Shown here one piece after another: positions 26,701 to 37,308 of a stretch of 64,000 nucleotides of DNA. The position numbers were made by a program, and so were the translations under genes. Each line of letters begins with the position of its first letter. The first letter of the stretch is position 1. The stretch is from positions 62,001 to 126,000 of the forward strand of contig BGKB01000134.1 in NCBI GenBank assembly GCA_003116975.1, read 5' to 3'. Origin of the DNA: Aurantiochytrium sp. KH105. Taxonomy: Eukaryota; Sar; Bigyra; Thraustochytrida; Thraustochytriidae. A model generated the notes under the pieces. That model ran no database searches and was not told the DNA's origin. It saw only the letters and a list, made by a program, of their open reading frames with translations.

Positions 26701-28391
26701 TGTTATCGTCATCATCAGAAGATCGGCAGGCCTTGGAAATCAAAGAGTCCGAATGGATGGATTATTACGCATCGCTAGCAAACGAACGGGAGCAGCAGTC
26801 GCGACATCGTGCGTCGGGGTCGTTGCCGTGGTTCAAGGACGACTGTAGTGAAGCTGTCTTTGTTTTCCGGCGAGCTGCCAAACTAGCTTTGGAAAACAAT
26901 GCAATCGCTCTTGAAATGTGTACATTTGAAGCCGAGTGCAGCGCTAAATTCCAGGACTTTTATCAAGAAAAGGTCCTCGCGCTTGACAAACTTAAGACCG
27001 TACAACAGCATGAGTTGAGGTTCATGCAAGACTCCTTGGGAGGGGATCATGGCATATCCAAAGCCGATATCGAAAAGCTTCGAGATTCCCACCAGCAAAC
27101 GCTGTCGCGTTTCGAAGCCGAGCAGAGGCGCCAAGAAGAGGAATCGCTATCAGACTGGCTGCAAACGTATCGGCGTCTTGTCCTCTCCCGAGTAGGGAAC
27201 CTTAGGGATGACCAACAAGATCCAACATTCGCGACCAAGGAGGCTGATTCTAGTTCTTCTATCAAAGATCACTTGCACGATGCATACGAACCACGAGACG
27301 CGAATTCGCCAGACGTTTTGCGGGCAGCACACCACCTAGGGCTTGGCGCCTTGCGTCCTGAAGCGCCTCAATCGCACTCGTCTGGAGCCCACAGAGGCAA
27401 AGTAGCAAAGCTTGCATCTGCTTCGCAAGGTGTCTTTGGTGCTACGTTGGGCAATCTGACAATGGGTGCTTGGGTCGGCCAATTGGTACCAACGGAGCTG
27501 CTTTCGAGCGATCTTAGGCTCGAAGCCTCCGCCTCGGGCGCTCGCGTGCGCGAACGTCTCGATAAAATGGTTTCTACCGACGTGAACGTGGTTGATGTAT
27601 ATCTCGGAGCGCAGCTCAAGGTTCTTTTGCACGTTCGCGTCGAAACAGTCATTGGCGGAGCGCTCTGGGCGCTTAGTCATGCGTCTCCTTGTGTTTCTGA
27701 CACGGAAGACTTTGCAAACTGGCGTCAGTCGCGGCTGCTTCGGCTCTTTTCCTCGCGCAAGTCATCAGGAGAACCAATTTCCTTTGTCGCCATTGCCTTG
27801 CCCGGAGCGCAAGCGGCAAGAATCGATGCCGCGCTGCACCAGACGGTCGATCTCTTCCGGCCGTACCTTGACCAAAATCATGAGAAGCAAAGCAAGCAAT
27901 CTCAAAGGACTGGCATGTCGGATGGCAAGGTTTTATCCACGTTGCACTCAAATCTCGGTCTCGACGTTGTGTGCGTTATGCGCAGCTTTCCTAAAGACCG
28001 TGATCCTGCATTACGAGCTGTGATTGAAGACGCAGCTGCTAGAGGCGTCACGAATCTTTGTATTCCTCTCCGTGACTGGATACTGGAGGAAGAGGCTTTG
28101 CGGACCGAAGACAGCGAAGCGACCAATGGCAAATTTACGCGCACGCGCCTAGGTAAAGCGGAGGTCGAGCAGCTTGTGCGCGTCGTGCGCGCATCATTGT
28201 TGAGTCTGGCGCATCGGAATATAATGGGCAAGCTTCGCGAAGTGACGTTTCTCCTCAAGTCAAGTTGTGCAGATGCAAGTTTGGCAAGAGGCGATGCGGA
28301 GATTAGCGCTCGCAAGGTTCTTTGTGAGCAAGACGGCTTGATTGTGAGCAAAGCGATGACCCTCATCAAGGCTACTTTCGACGCTACCTGA
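25998..28391 (+). CDS. FERRY3 (C12orf4)-like protein
   Basis: About 797 aa from the Met at 25998 (context GGCATGG); an in-frame Met at 25884 would add 38 residues of uncertain merit. Seen: an acidic N-terminal third (runs of D/E); a charged helical middle (FYQEKVLALDKLKTVQQHELRFM, in part); a C-terminal alpha/beta region with YLGAQLKVLLHVRV, STLHSNLGLDVVCV, then RDPALRAVIED and TNLCIPL, and REVTFLL near the end. From memory, human C12orf4 (FERRY subunit 3) has the same order: THSNL-like, RDPA, T-x-x-x-IPL and VQFL. Known: FERRY is a Rab5 effector complex that ties mRNAs to early endosomes. Inference: an endosomal RNA-transport subunit. A profile search against PF10154 would settle it. Confidence 0.6.
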
Positions 28392-28567
28392 CTGCGCACA
28401 ATACCTTTCAGCCTGGATGGAGCGTGGTGCGTGGTGCGCGATCCGTGGTCGAATGACGAGTGCTTTGGGGGAGAGCCGGTGCGTGCGGGTCGAGTGACGA
28501 ATTCTGTAATCTGAACTTTAGAATGGATATTACACGGGAGCAGATCTTGTACTAGGAGGATGCCAAT

Positions 28568-30865
28568 CTAGAATGTAAAAGTTTGAATCCGAACTTGCTC
28601 AATGACGGGCCCACTTTCACCTTCATCAGGACGCTGCTGCTTGCTCTCCAGGCTTGCGTTTGAGCTCGTCGCATTTCCGGAAGCAGCTGGCACGGAATGG
28701 TCGCCAGCGCCTTGTGCTGCAGGATCGTCAGGTGGCCAAATGGGGGGGATCGAGGTCCCCGCCGTTGTGCTTGGCGCAGTTTGAGGCGGTCCAGCGTGGC
28801 TTTCCTCGGGGCCTGCTCGACGCAGCGTGCCCCCCAGCGACGCCACAGTTTTGGGTCTGTCAACGAGTGCGGGCAAGGACGAAGGCCCATTGCCACGAGC
28901 TGCATCTGCCTGATTGAGTCCCGAAGGGCTTTGAAGAGGCTCCCAATCTTTGCTATCCACGTCGTGAACAAAAGGAGCCACGTGATCGTGGCCTCGACGC
29001 GGATCTGGCCGAAGAGCCTTGCTTTTCACTGGGAACATTTTCCTATTGTTTCCCGCATCTCTCGATCGCACCTGCTGACGGTTCATCGCCGCGTTGTGCA
29101 TTGCCGGAGCTCGACGCAATAGATCCATCTGACCGGGTGTGATCTTGCGATTGCACGCAAGGCAGGTGAGCGGATCCTTGGGGCTGGGAGAGGCCCCGTG
29201 CGGGCTGAGCGGCTGACCGATGACCCACGGCTTGACACCGTTGTGCTCATCAATGGCGAGACCAATTTCCGCCTTGAGTCTCCGATGCAACATCGAAAGC
29301 TTGACGCCAAGCTCTTCCTTTGCGACCTTGCCAGAAACCAAGTCGTCGGCCTCGGCGCGCGAAAGTTTGTCTTCCATGTACTTTTGTAGCATTTCCACCT
29401 TGTCGCGCATACGCGCATCGAGCTCCAGTTTTTTACGAATGTCGAGCACCTCGGACTGATCAGCCTTGCTTTGCGACAAGGTTGTGCACATGTCTTGCAG
29501 CTCTTGTGCAGCGCGCTTGAATTCTTCCTCGTCGGCACCAGCGCTTGCAATCGCTCGGTCGAGTTCCTCAATGACCTCGTCGAATTTGACTTCGATCTTG
29601 CTGTCAACGCCATCGGCGTCGAGCTTCGTGTCAATATCAGCCTGCATCTTGGAGAGCTGCGAGGCTGTCGCGTTCAGGACGCCGCTCAGCACGTTGACCT
29701 CTGCCTCAAAGCGCTGAGGTAGGTCGCGCATGCCGCGGCACACACGGTATGCCCCAGAGGGCGCCGATTGAGATGAGGCGCGGATCTCCGCCAGCTTGCG
29801 GTCATGTTCAGAGGGCTGCGCTGCTCCGTTTCGACTCGAGGCATCGACGGAAAGACTTTGCGACGGAACCACGGGCGGCTTGGCTTCCACCACGGCAGCA
29901 GAAATGCTTGCTGCAGGAGGCGCTTCGGCAAAGACGCCGGCTTCGTAAAAGCTTCGCAAGAGGCCATCAAGGTTAGTGCACGTCGTCTTGAACTCCGTGC
30001 TGAGAACAGCCATCTCATCATCAAAGGCGCGCTTTGCAATTTCGGCCTCGAGATCAAGCAGAGCATCTGCGGTAGTACCCCGGCTTTTTTCAAGCGTGGA
30101 CATTTTCGCCGCCAGCGTCTGCATAAGCTTGGCAAGGGGCACAAGATCTTCGCCAAGTTCACCCGTCGCAAAGTCGACACTCTGGCAATAGACCTGTTCG
30201 GAGGAGAGTCGAAGGTTTTCGGTATCGACAGGTCCAGCAGCAAGCGCGGCTGCGGCAGCGCCGCGCGGGGGGCCGGAAGCGCGTCCAGAGCCTCTGTTGT
30301 CGCGTCTGCTTGGTCTCTCGTTGCTCGTCTGCTCGTTCTTCGTTTGCTCGGCATTTTCTGCGGCTTCCTGCGCCACGGCCAGGGCCTGCCTGGCAACGTC
30401 TCCAGCAGAGCCCACGTCGAGCTTGAGAACCTGGAGGACGGACTGCTGACGATCCGAGGCGCGCAGAAGACGCTGGAGCTCCGTTTCGTGCTCGCTGACC
30501 TCTTCTCGAAGCTGTTCGCGCGCTGTTTCGAGTTCGGCAATGAGATCGGCATTCTTGCGCTGTTCACGCATTAGGTCCTTTTTCTGCTCAATCATCTTCT
30601 TGTTTGCTTGCTTGAGGCCCTGCTCTGCCTCCAGAACGCGCCGGCTCAGAACGCTTTGGCTGTCTTCAAGCTCCTTTCTTAATTTCTTCTCTTGGTCGAG
30701 CTGCGCTTGCTGCTCGTCCGCCTTTGCAAACAGCACGCCCACGGCATCGCTCATCTTTTTTAGTGCGTCCGCGAGGTTTTCTTTGCTGATCTTTTTGTGC
30801 GTGTACTCGTGCTTCGTGGACCCGGCCAAGAGCGCCGCCACGGCGGCACCGTCGAAGCTGCCCAT
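28568..30865 (-). CDS. Coiled-coil protein, DUF4795/QRICH2-like
   Basis: About 765 aa from the Met at 30865 (AACAACATGGGC); the frame is open to 31051, but the extra 62 residues are Arg/Gly/Pro-rich. Seen: extended coiled coils about 30-165, a linker rich in Arg/Gly/Ala, further helices about 200-330 and 390-560, then a CxxC motif (LACNRKITPG). The tail is disordered. Known: DUF4795, found in sperm-flagellum protein QRICH2, has helices ending in a similar C-x-x-C box (CxxCDRP-like). Inference: an axonemal or flagellar structural protein. The match rests on helix-then-CxxC order only, so another coiled-coil family is possible. Converges with the FERRY3-like gene (176 bases between stops). Confidence 0.6.
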   Translation of the reverse strand: MGSFDGAAVAALLAGSTKHEYTHKKISKENLADALKKMSDAVGVLFAKADEQQAQLDQEKKLRKELEDSQSVLSRRVLEAEQGLKQANKKMIEQKKDLMREQRKNADLIAELETAREQLREEVSEHETELQRLLRASDRQQSVLQVLKLDVGSAGDVARQALAVAQEAAENAEQTKNEQTSNERPSRRDNRGSGRASGPPRGAAAAALAAGPVDTENLRLSSEQVYCQSVDFATGELGEDLVPLAKLMQTLAAKMSTLEKSRGTTADALLDLEAEIAKRAFDDEMAVLSTEFKTTCTNLDGLLRSFYEAGVFAEAPPAASISAAVVEAKPPVVPSQSLSVDASSRNGAAQPSEHDRKLAEIRASSQSAPSGAYRVCRGMRDLPQRFEAEVNVLSGVLNATASQLSKMQADIDTKLDADGVDSKIEVKFDEVIEELDRAIASAGADEEEFKRAAQELQDMCTTLSQSKADQSEVLDIRKKLELDARMRDKVEMLQKYMEDKLSRAEADDLVSGKVAKEELGVKLSMLHRRLKAEIGLAIDEHNGVKPWVIGQPLSPHGASPSPKDPLTCLACNRKITPGQMDLLRRAPAMHNAAMNRQQVRSRDAGNNRKMFPVKSKALRPDPRRGHDHVAPFVHDVDSKDWEPLQSPSGLNQADAARGNGPSSLPALVDRPKTVASLGGTLRRAGPEESHAGPPQTAPSTTAGTSIPPIWPPDDPAAQGAGDHSVPAASGNATSSNASLESKQQRPDEGESGPVIEQVRIQTFTF

Positions 30866-31343
30866 GTTGTTGTTTTCGGCCTTGCGAGCTAGCTGGCCTG
30901 CTCTGCGCTCAACGCCAGGCCCTGCGCACGACTTGTCGCGCGAAGGGCGTCCGCCGCCTCTGACCGACGGGGGCCGGCCGTCGGGCAGCCACTCGGGCGG
31001 ACTGCCAGCCGCTTTCTCGCCCGCCCTCTCGTCGCTTTGGCGCTCGCTCACCAGGTTGCCAGAACCAAGCGCGCGGCGCCGGGAGCAGATCCGTTCTAGC
31101 GCGGCCCCTGCTCGAAGCTACGTTCTCAAGAGCACACACCTTTTTTCTCCTGATTTTTTTTATAGGCCCATACCTCTTTTTTTCAGGACAAGGACCACAC
31201 AGCAGCAAGACAAGCCCGGGCACATGCATGCATGCATGCATGCACGCATACATACACGCATACATGCCCAGCAAACAAGTCACTGGAAGTGAGCGAATGG
31301 GCCAAACAGCGCAAGTATAATACTGAATCATCGCCATCGTCTA
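30866..31343. other. Intergenic: DUF4795-like promoter and WD40 gene 3' flank
   Basis: 478 bases between minus-strand genes, with ATGC/ATAC tandem units at about 31224-31266. No gene seen. Confidence 0.45.
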
Positions 31344-33164
31344 CTATTTGTAGATGCGCACAGCGTTATCAACCTCGTCAGCCGCAGCAATCGCATTGCA
31401 CGTGGGGCTGGCCGCAAGAGCAACAGGGGCATGCGGCAATGTAAGATTGCAGCGCCTTGAGCTTCCCTTGTTCGGGCTCTCCCACTTTGCTGTCGGGTCA
31501 GGAGCTGCGGCGGACCCAAGGTCGAACAATTGCACTGCCGGGATTCCCGGAAATCCTGCGCAAATGACATTTGCATTCTCAAACCTGAGTGAAGCAAGAC
31601 AGTTCCTGCGCGCTGACTGTGCAGTGAAGAAGGTGCGCGTAATGTCCTCTACCGTGGAATGCAAAAACCTCCCATCGCTCATCATCTCGCTTTCGGTCCG
31701 TCGCGAACACTCCACGCGTTCGCGGGTGGTGCCTTGGATGGGATCAAAAACACGTATGGTGCCTGTTTGCTGCTGAATGATCATTTCGAGCCTTTCCGGA
31801 TCAGGGCCGTGGTGCATGGTCACGACACCATCCATTGCCTGAAGCCCGCGGGTCTGTGGCGTGAGACGGGTATATGCGAGCTCACCCTTGTAAGGAAAGG
31901 TCCATTGATGAAGGCAAGCGGGTTCCTTGCGGGCAGAAAAGGTCCGCTTGCGCATCATGCGAAGGTCGTAGACGAACATGTAGCCATTCAAGGTCGACGC
32001 CACGACATGACGACCGTCTTGGGCGCGACAAACGCCCGTGACAACTGACGAGCCGTGCACGCTTCGCTTCCTTGCATCTTCCAAAAGCTGAAGATGCCAG
32101 ATGTCAGAGCTCTTGACGCGGCGATCCCAGGCGAGAAGATTACCGCTGTTCGATCCAGCCATCAAAAGCGTCCCATCAAAGCCAAAATCAAGCGACGATA
32201 TGGATGAGCACGACCTGGAAGAGAGTTGTTTGGTCATGCCATCTGCCCGCACCACGTCAAAGTAGCTCACCGTGGAGGAGAGCCGGCCGCCGACTGCTAC
32301 TTTCGAAGAGCGTGCCGGGTCCCACGCAAGCGCTTGAAGGACAGAATGGCCTTCGATGCGTTTCCATACCGACTGTGTCTTTGAACGGACCTTGCCGAGG
32401 TCATAAAAGTAATCTTCACGGCTCTCGTCCTCCACAACCTCGACCTCACCAGAAGTTTGCTGACGAAACTTTGCCCGCTTAAGAGCAACTTCGCGCTTGC
32501 GTTGCCGCACAGAGCTCACCATTCTTCGTACCTGGTTGCCACGGATTGAAGCCCCGCTGAGAATGCGCCGCATGGAATGAATCGAGACACCTCCATCAGA
32601 GGCTGCAGAGGCCAGTAGGTCTCCCTTTGGGTGAAATTGAAGCACATTAATTCTGCCCGGGCGCTCCGGTGAGGCATGAATCCTGCCGTTAATTTCGACG
32701 CGCTTTTGCTGGACGAGCGTCACCGGGAGCATTTGCATGCGAGCAAGCGCAAAGCGACGAATCTCGGCATTGTAGACGCCAGGCAAGCGGGGAAGGCCGC
32801 TGCTGATTTCGCGCTGCAAAACGCATCGTGGGATATTGGTAGCGATATCGCTTCGCAATAGACCATCAAATCGTGTTGTACGTCGCCGCGCCAACTGAGC
32901 TTCCCTTTTCTTCTGCTCGCCTATAAAGTAGCCGAGAAGTGCCTTGTCATCTTTTGGCGCCGTGCCACCGGCAAAAGGTCCTGCCAAGACGCGCTTCTTC
33001 CCGTGACCTCGGTCTCGTTGCGTCGGGGCGTCAGGTACCTTCCATGGAGCTACGTCCTCATCCCCGTCCGCCTCGTCGCGCTTTTCCTGCGGTGCTGCAA
33101 GCTCGTCGTCGCGGCGTTGTCTCTTGTGTGATTTTTGCCTCACGATCGTCGGGGCCGCTGACAT
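31344..33164 (-). CDS. WD40-repeat protein (possibly DCAF4/WDR21-like)
   Basis: About 606 aa from the Met at 33164 (MSAAPTIVRQKSHKRQRRDD); the frame is open to 33281. Seen: a basic/charged N-terminus about 1-110, then a segment LPRLPGVYNAEIRRFAL, followed by a beta-propeller from about 175 to the end. Propeller motifs include INVLQFHPKGDLLASAASDG, NLLAWDRR, VYDLRMMR and IRVFDPIQG. Known: DCAF4 (WDR21), a substrate receptor of CUL4-DDB1 ubiquitin ligases, has a similar PGFYYD/RYFRL segment before its propeller. Inference: a CUL4 adaptor or another nuclear scaffold. The WDxR box needed for DDB1 docking is suggested by AWDRR and VYDLR, but assignment below the level of WD40 is tentative. Confidence 0.75.
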   Translation of the reverse strand: MSAAPTIVRQKSHKRQRRDDELAAPQEKRDEADGDEDVAPWKVPDAPTQRDRGHGKKRVLAGPFAGGTAPKDDKALLGYFIGEQKKREAQLARRRTTRFDGLLRSDIATNIPRCVLQREISSGLPRLPGVYNAEIRRFALARMQMLPVTLVQQKRVEINGRIHASPERPGRINVLQFHPKGDLLASAASDGGVSIHSMRRILSGASIRGNQVRRMVSSVRQRKREVALKRAKFRQQTSGEVEVVEDESREDYFYDLGKVRSKTQSVWKRIEGHSVLQALAWDPARSSKVAVGGRLSSTVSYFDVVRADGMTKQLSSRSCSSISSLDFGFDGTLLMAGSNSGNLLAWDRRVKSSDIWHLQLLEDARKRSVHGSSVVTGVCRAQDGRHVVASTLNGYMFVYDLRMMRKRTFSARKEPACLHQWTFPYKGELAYTRLTPQTRGLQAMDGVVTMHHGPDPERLEMIIQQQTGTIRVFDPIQGTTRERVECSRRTESEMMSDGRFLHSTVEDITRTFFTAQSARRNCLASLRFENANVICAGFPGIPAVQLFDLGSAAAPDPTAKWESPNKGSSRRCNLTLPHAPVALAASPTCNAIAAADEVDNAVRIYK

Positions 33165-33602
33165 GGCTGGTGCTGACGTACGAGAACAACCTCTGCTGTG
33201 CGTGCGGCGACAGGTGCTGAAGCGAGTTGGCCGTGGCGGACGGCAGGCAAGTGCCAGGGCTGCGATCGCTCGTCGCGACACTGTGTATTGCGCTTTTCCT
33301 CGATTGCAGTTCGAGGCAACTTGAAGTGATTACCTAACGACGAGTTTTTTCCCAAACCCCGCGGCGCCGCTGGACCTTCAAAAAAAAAAAGGAAACAAAA
33401 GCACAAAAGCGACAAGACAAAGGAAAGAATGGAAGGGATCATCATGATGTGGAAAATGGGGCGCGCGGGGGAGGTGGAAGAGAAGGCAACTTTTAATCGC
33501 CAGCTTTCGCCTGCTTTTATCTTTCTGCTTTCGTCCTGCCCCCACCCAGAACTATGGTGGTGACAGTGAGTCAAGATTGACGGAGGTGACGACGCGAGTT
33601 TT
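33165..33602. other. Intergenic: WD40 gene promoter and FZ-like gene 3' flank
   Basis: 438 bases between minus-strand genes; an A-rich stretch at about 33379-33425. Nothing else seen. Confidence 0.45.
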
Positions 33603-36600
33603 TCACAGAGCCTCGACGGGAGTGACTTTCGTAGCAGCCTTCTTTGCGTTTTTACGAGACTTGCGCGCGAGGAGTTTTTGGCGTTGTCGATCTTTCTGGG
33701 CGGCTAGCTCCTCCTTGAGCTGCTGCTGCGCAGAATGGTGGTCCTCCTTGAGCCGATTGACCTTGTGCTCGACGGTGATAATCTTGTTAAAGACATTGGC
33801 AACCTTGCTTGCAACCTCACGCTGTCGTGCTTCCGCAGCGGCGCGCTCACGCTCCATCTTGGCTTCCGTTTGTTGAAGGCGCTGCCGAACCTTGACCCGC
33901 CTCTGCTCCAACGTCTTGAGCTTGGCGGCACGGTCAGTGCGCTTCTTCTCCTCAAGTCGCGCAAGTGCCGTCTCATACTCTTCTTGAGAAGGTGCTTCGG
34001 CTCGAAGACTTGCCAGTTCGGCCTTAAAGTCTCGCTCCACACCTGCAAGTACCTCTGCAACGAGTTCGTTGGTAGTGGCTGCTCCATTGGCGGCAGTGGC
34101 GGCGGCAGCAGCAGCAGCAGCAGCGTGTCCATCGCCGTCGAGGTCAGAGAGGTCCGTGTTGCTCTTGGCGTCCTCAATCACCATGGCAATACGATGTTTG
34201 CGTCGTTCAGCAAGCTTGGCTCGATGGTGCTCACGACGGTCGACGATCGAATTTTGCAAACTGTTTAGCGAGGCGGTATACTCTTGCTTGATGCGTTCAC
34301 GCGGATCTTCAGCAACATCGCGAAGCGCTCCTTTCGCGACAAGGCCGTCCACAAAATGAAGAAACGCCTCGGCGTCGATTTCGTCCTGCAACTGATTGCG
34401 AAAAGCCTTGAGTTTGGCAACATCCCCCACCTCTTGGCCCTCGTCAAGACGTTGCGGTGCATCATGGACTCGCCTTGCCGCGGTGACTGGCGTGACTGCG
34501 GCAAGAAAGCGCTCTGCACCAGCTTCTAGATCCTCGGTTGGCATCTTGTCTTGGAAACTTCTTTGCACGGCTTCGAGCTCCTCGCGCGAGCCGCTCGCCA
34601 ACTCCTCGTGGAAAGCTGCCTCGTCGGCTTCAAGAGCCTCCGCTGCTTCGGGATCAAGATCACGAAGCTCTTCCTTTTCGACAGCCTCGACTTCCTTTGC
34701 CGCATCTTCCGCTTCCTTTTCGAGAAATTCTCGCTCCTGGTCGAGTCTTTCCTTTTCTGACAAAAGCTCCTTCTCCTGGGCCTCCATCTCTTTTACCTTG
34801 GCAGCGAGCTCCTGCTCGCGCGCGTCGAGAGATGCTGCCTTGCGATCCACAGCTGCTTTTTGAACATCGAGCTCTGCTTCGCGGGCGCGAAGGTGTCTCA
34901 TCCTGCGACGGATCACGAAGCCAGCACCCAGCACGGCAATCCCAAGCACGCTCGCGATGACGGCAATGATTTTTGCGTCCAGCGTCGTACTTGTTGCAGT
35001 GGTGAGGCCGCGCAGCTCCTTCAATGAGCCTCCATCGATACTGACAAACGCTACCGCGGCGCAGCTGTCCGATGCGTTGATTAGGCCTGCATTGAAAAGC
35101 GCCTGCGCGAGAGGATATACAAAAAGCGGATCGAGAAGTCGTGCTTCAATTGCCGACTGATTGGCCGTTGTCGTTCTGATCTCTGTATGCACGCTTGTTT
35201 CCTCGAGCTCAAGGACACGGACGTTGGGCACCCCAAAGTCAAGGTCCAGGTCGGCGTTCAGAACCTCGACAAATGCGACCCGAAAGAGGTAGACATCAAA
35301 GTTGTCAACATTCCCAATGTTTAAAAGGACCTTCGTGCGCAAATAAACGATATCCGAGTCCGAGGGCGGCAGAACCTCCTCATCAACGACAGAAAAGTCA
35401 AGGACAAGTTCTGCGCTCGGTGCCTTGCCTCGACCTACGGTACGCAAACGTACGATGTGACGCCCTTGACGTACGAAACTGAGCCACTTGCCATTCGGGA
35501 CGAGATCAACCAGCCCCGCGTGGTAGTTGGCCGGCGTCGGGTCTTCAGCACAGCTCTTGTCGCATGCATCAGACGCTGCCGACGCGTGCGCCACAAGGAT
35601 ATCGCAGGCCGCGTCGCACCGCAGCTGCATTTCGAACGGCACACTCCACACACCTGAACTGACTTCAGTGGCGCCAGAGTCAATTGTCACCGTTGGCGCG
35701 CCCCAACGCTCGACGTCGGGGTCATTCTCTTCGTACGAGTACGTATCTTCGAGGTAGGGAAGATAACATTCGAAGATGACCTTGCCATCCTCAGTTCGGT
35801 CGACGGGTTCCCACACGCCACCATTACGCTCACAAGACTCCCGCGTAGAAAAGATGCACTCCGGCGATTCAGAAGAATATGCGTCGCCATCGCGAAGAAC
35901 ATACTCACCACCCTTGGCTTCGCAGCGAGCTTTAAAGTCGTCATTGTCGAGGTATTTGTCATTCCAAAAGTAGTCTTCGTCGCTGTAGATTTCCTCCTCC
36001 TCGGCTCTTTTGCCCCAGCAGGGGGAGGCGAATGTTTCATCGGAGGTGGGGTCTGTCACGCTTGTATCCCAATCAACGAAGACGTTTTCCCCTTGCCATT
36101 GCGCCAAGTAATTACGCGTCAGGTAGCTATGGCCTGTGGCTTCATTGCCGATGACTGCGTCGCAGTTGACGACGCGGTGTGCTTTGCCATCATTTTTCAA
36201 ATGCTTGAAGGCTCGAGAGCACGCGTCCCAAATCGTGTCGCACTCTGACTCGCACAACCTTTGTGGCGCCTCCACGCCAGCTTCGTTGTTGATGTAGCAT
36301 GGAGGCAGCGCCGTCAGACAGAGCCTTTGCTTCCATCTTTTGCGGCAGTGTTCGTCTGGCTCGTCTCTCGTTGCATTGCGTACACTTTCAAGGCCATCTG
36401 CAATGTCGGCGACCTGTTCTGCCTGTGACATTCCATCGTAGACCCAGACAAAGTCGACATCGAGCACATCATCGCAGGCAAGACCCGTTTGGCGGCGCTT
36501 GCAGCTGCCCCACTCGTGCGCCGTTTGCTCAGGAGCTGCCGGGGCTGCTCTTGTGCTGCGCAGTTCGTTGGCCAGCGACACGAGTCCGCCAAGCAGAAGA

Positions 36601-36611
36601 AGTGCCTTCAT
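33603..36611 (-). CDS. Single-pass membrane protein with Frizzled-like Cys-rich ectodomain and coiled-coil cytosolic tail
   Basis: 1,002 aa. Seen: signal peptide about 1-22; a Cys-rich segment about 35-145 with the order of a Frizzled CRD (CKRRQTGLACDDVL, then RLCLTALPPCYIN, CESECDTIWDAC); further Cys-containing and acidic ectodomain to about 540; a transmembrane helix about 546-568 (VIASVLGIAVLGAGFVI) followed by RRRMRH; then about 430 cytosolic residues of nearly continuous charged coiled coil, interrupted by a poly-Ala stretch and ending in a Lys/Arg-rich tail. Known: FZ domains bind lipidated Wnt in animals, but the fold also occurs in protist membrane proteins. Inference: a surface receptor or adhesion molecule tied to the cytoskeleton. 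No kinase or seven-helix region is present, so it is not a Frizzled receptor. Confidence 0.75.
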   Translation of the reverse strand: MKALLLLGGLVSLANELRSTRAAPAAPEQTAHEWGSCKRRQTGLACDDVLDVDFVWVYDGMSQAEQVADIADGLESVRNATRDEPDEHCRKRWKQRLCLTALPPCYINNEAGVEAPQRLCESECDTIWDACSRAFKHLKNDGKAHRVVNCDAVIGNEATGHSYLTRNYLAQWQGENVFVDWDTSVTDPTSDETFASPCWGKRAEEEEIYSDEDYFWNDKYLDNDDFKARCEAKGGEYVLRDGDAYSSESPECIFSTRESCERNGGVWEPVDRTEDGKVIFECYLPYLEDTYSYEENDPDVERWGAPTVTIDSGATEVSSGVWSVPFEMQLRCDAACDILVAHASAASDACDKSCAEDPTPANYHAGLVDLVPNGKWLSFVRQGRHIVRLRTVGRGKAPSAELVLDFSVVDEEVLPPSDSDIVYLRTKVLLNIGNVDNFDVYLFRVAFVEVLNADLDLDFGVPNVRVLELEETSVHTEIRTTTANQSAIEARLLDPLFVYPLAQALFNAGLINASDSCAAVAFVSIDGGSLKELRGLTTATSTTLDAKIIAVIASVLGIAVLGAGFVIRRRMRHLRAREAELDVQKAAVDRKAASLDAREQELAAKVKEMEAQEKELLSEKERLDQEREFLEKEAEDAAKEVEAVEKEELRDLDPEAAEALEADEAAFHEELASGSREELEAVQRSFQDKMPTEDLEAGAERFLAAVTPVTAARRVHDAPQRLDEGQEVGDVAKLKAFRNQLQDEIDAEAFLHFVDGLVAKGALRDVAEDPRERIKQEYTASLNSLQNSIVDRREHHRAKLAERRKHRIAMVIEDAKSNTDLSDLDGDGHAAAAAAAAATAANGAATTNELVAEVLAGVERDFKAELASLRAEAPSQEEYETALARLEEKKRTDRAAKLKTLEQRRVKVRQRLQQTEAKMERERAAAEARQREVASKVANVFNKIITVEHKVNRLKEDHHSAQQQLKEELAAQKDRQRQKLLARKSRKNAKKAATKVTPVEAL

Positions 36612-37308
36612 CGCTCTCGCTTTTGACGTTTGTGCCTCGAGATGGCTCGAGCGCGACTTTTTAGCATGCCGTCTTGGCGTTTACTGTATTAGTATCTGCT
36701 CTGAGCTTTCAGCTGCTGAAGACCGTTACGGCAGCGGTCCTTCAAGTCGGTCACTTGTAGCATGAAGGTAGTATCCGTCTACAGTGGTGATTGCGAGTGA
36801 ACCTAATTATACTACTTGGCCTACTGTGATGGTGCGGACGTGAGATGGGCGATCGGCGATGTGGTAGAGACCTCCCGGGGCTGGTAACTTGGGACATTTC
36901 TATGGCAGAATCCTTCAATACTTGCTGTATACCATGCTCACAAGAAAGAGAGAGAGAGAGAGCGCGCAGTGGATGACGGGAGGGGAAGAAGAAAGGGAAG
37001 AAGATCGATCGTCACAGAGTGTCGCGTAGCAGGCCCTTTTCTGTAAGATAAGTTAGGAGTTCGTACTTTTTCCATGGCCGAGTCCGCTCTTTGCGCACTC
37101 GCCAGCAGCGCTCCAGACCCGCTGGTAAATCTTCTTCTCCAAGTTCTTCTTCTTCGCGTGCGCAGGAAAGTACGACAGGCCCAAGAAGAAAAGCACCCTT
37201 GAGCTTGAGACGGCGCGCAGCACCGTCGCAGAAGACAGCGAACGAGTGCTGGGGAATAGACGCAGAAGGAAAAAGGCTTGTGTTGCTGAGCTCATTGGGG
37301 ACGCAAAG
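36612..37308. other. Divergent intergenic region between FZ-like (-) and SDR (+) genes
   Basis: 697 bases between start codons, with a short GA run at about 36947-36963. Antisense ORFs at 37012-37688 run into the SDR gene and are shadows. Confidence 0.45.
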
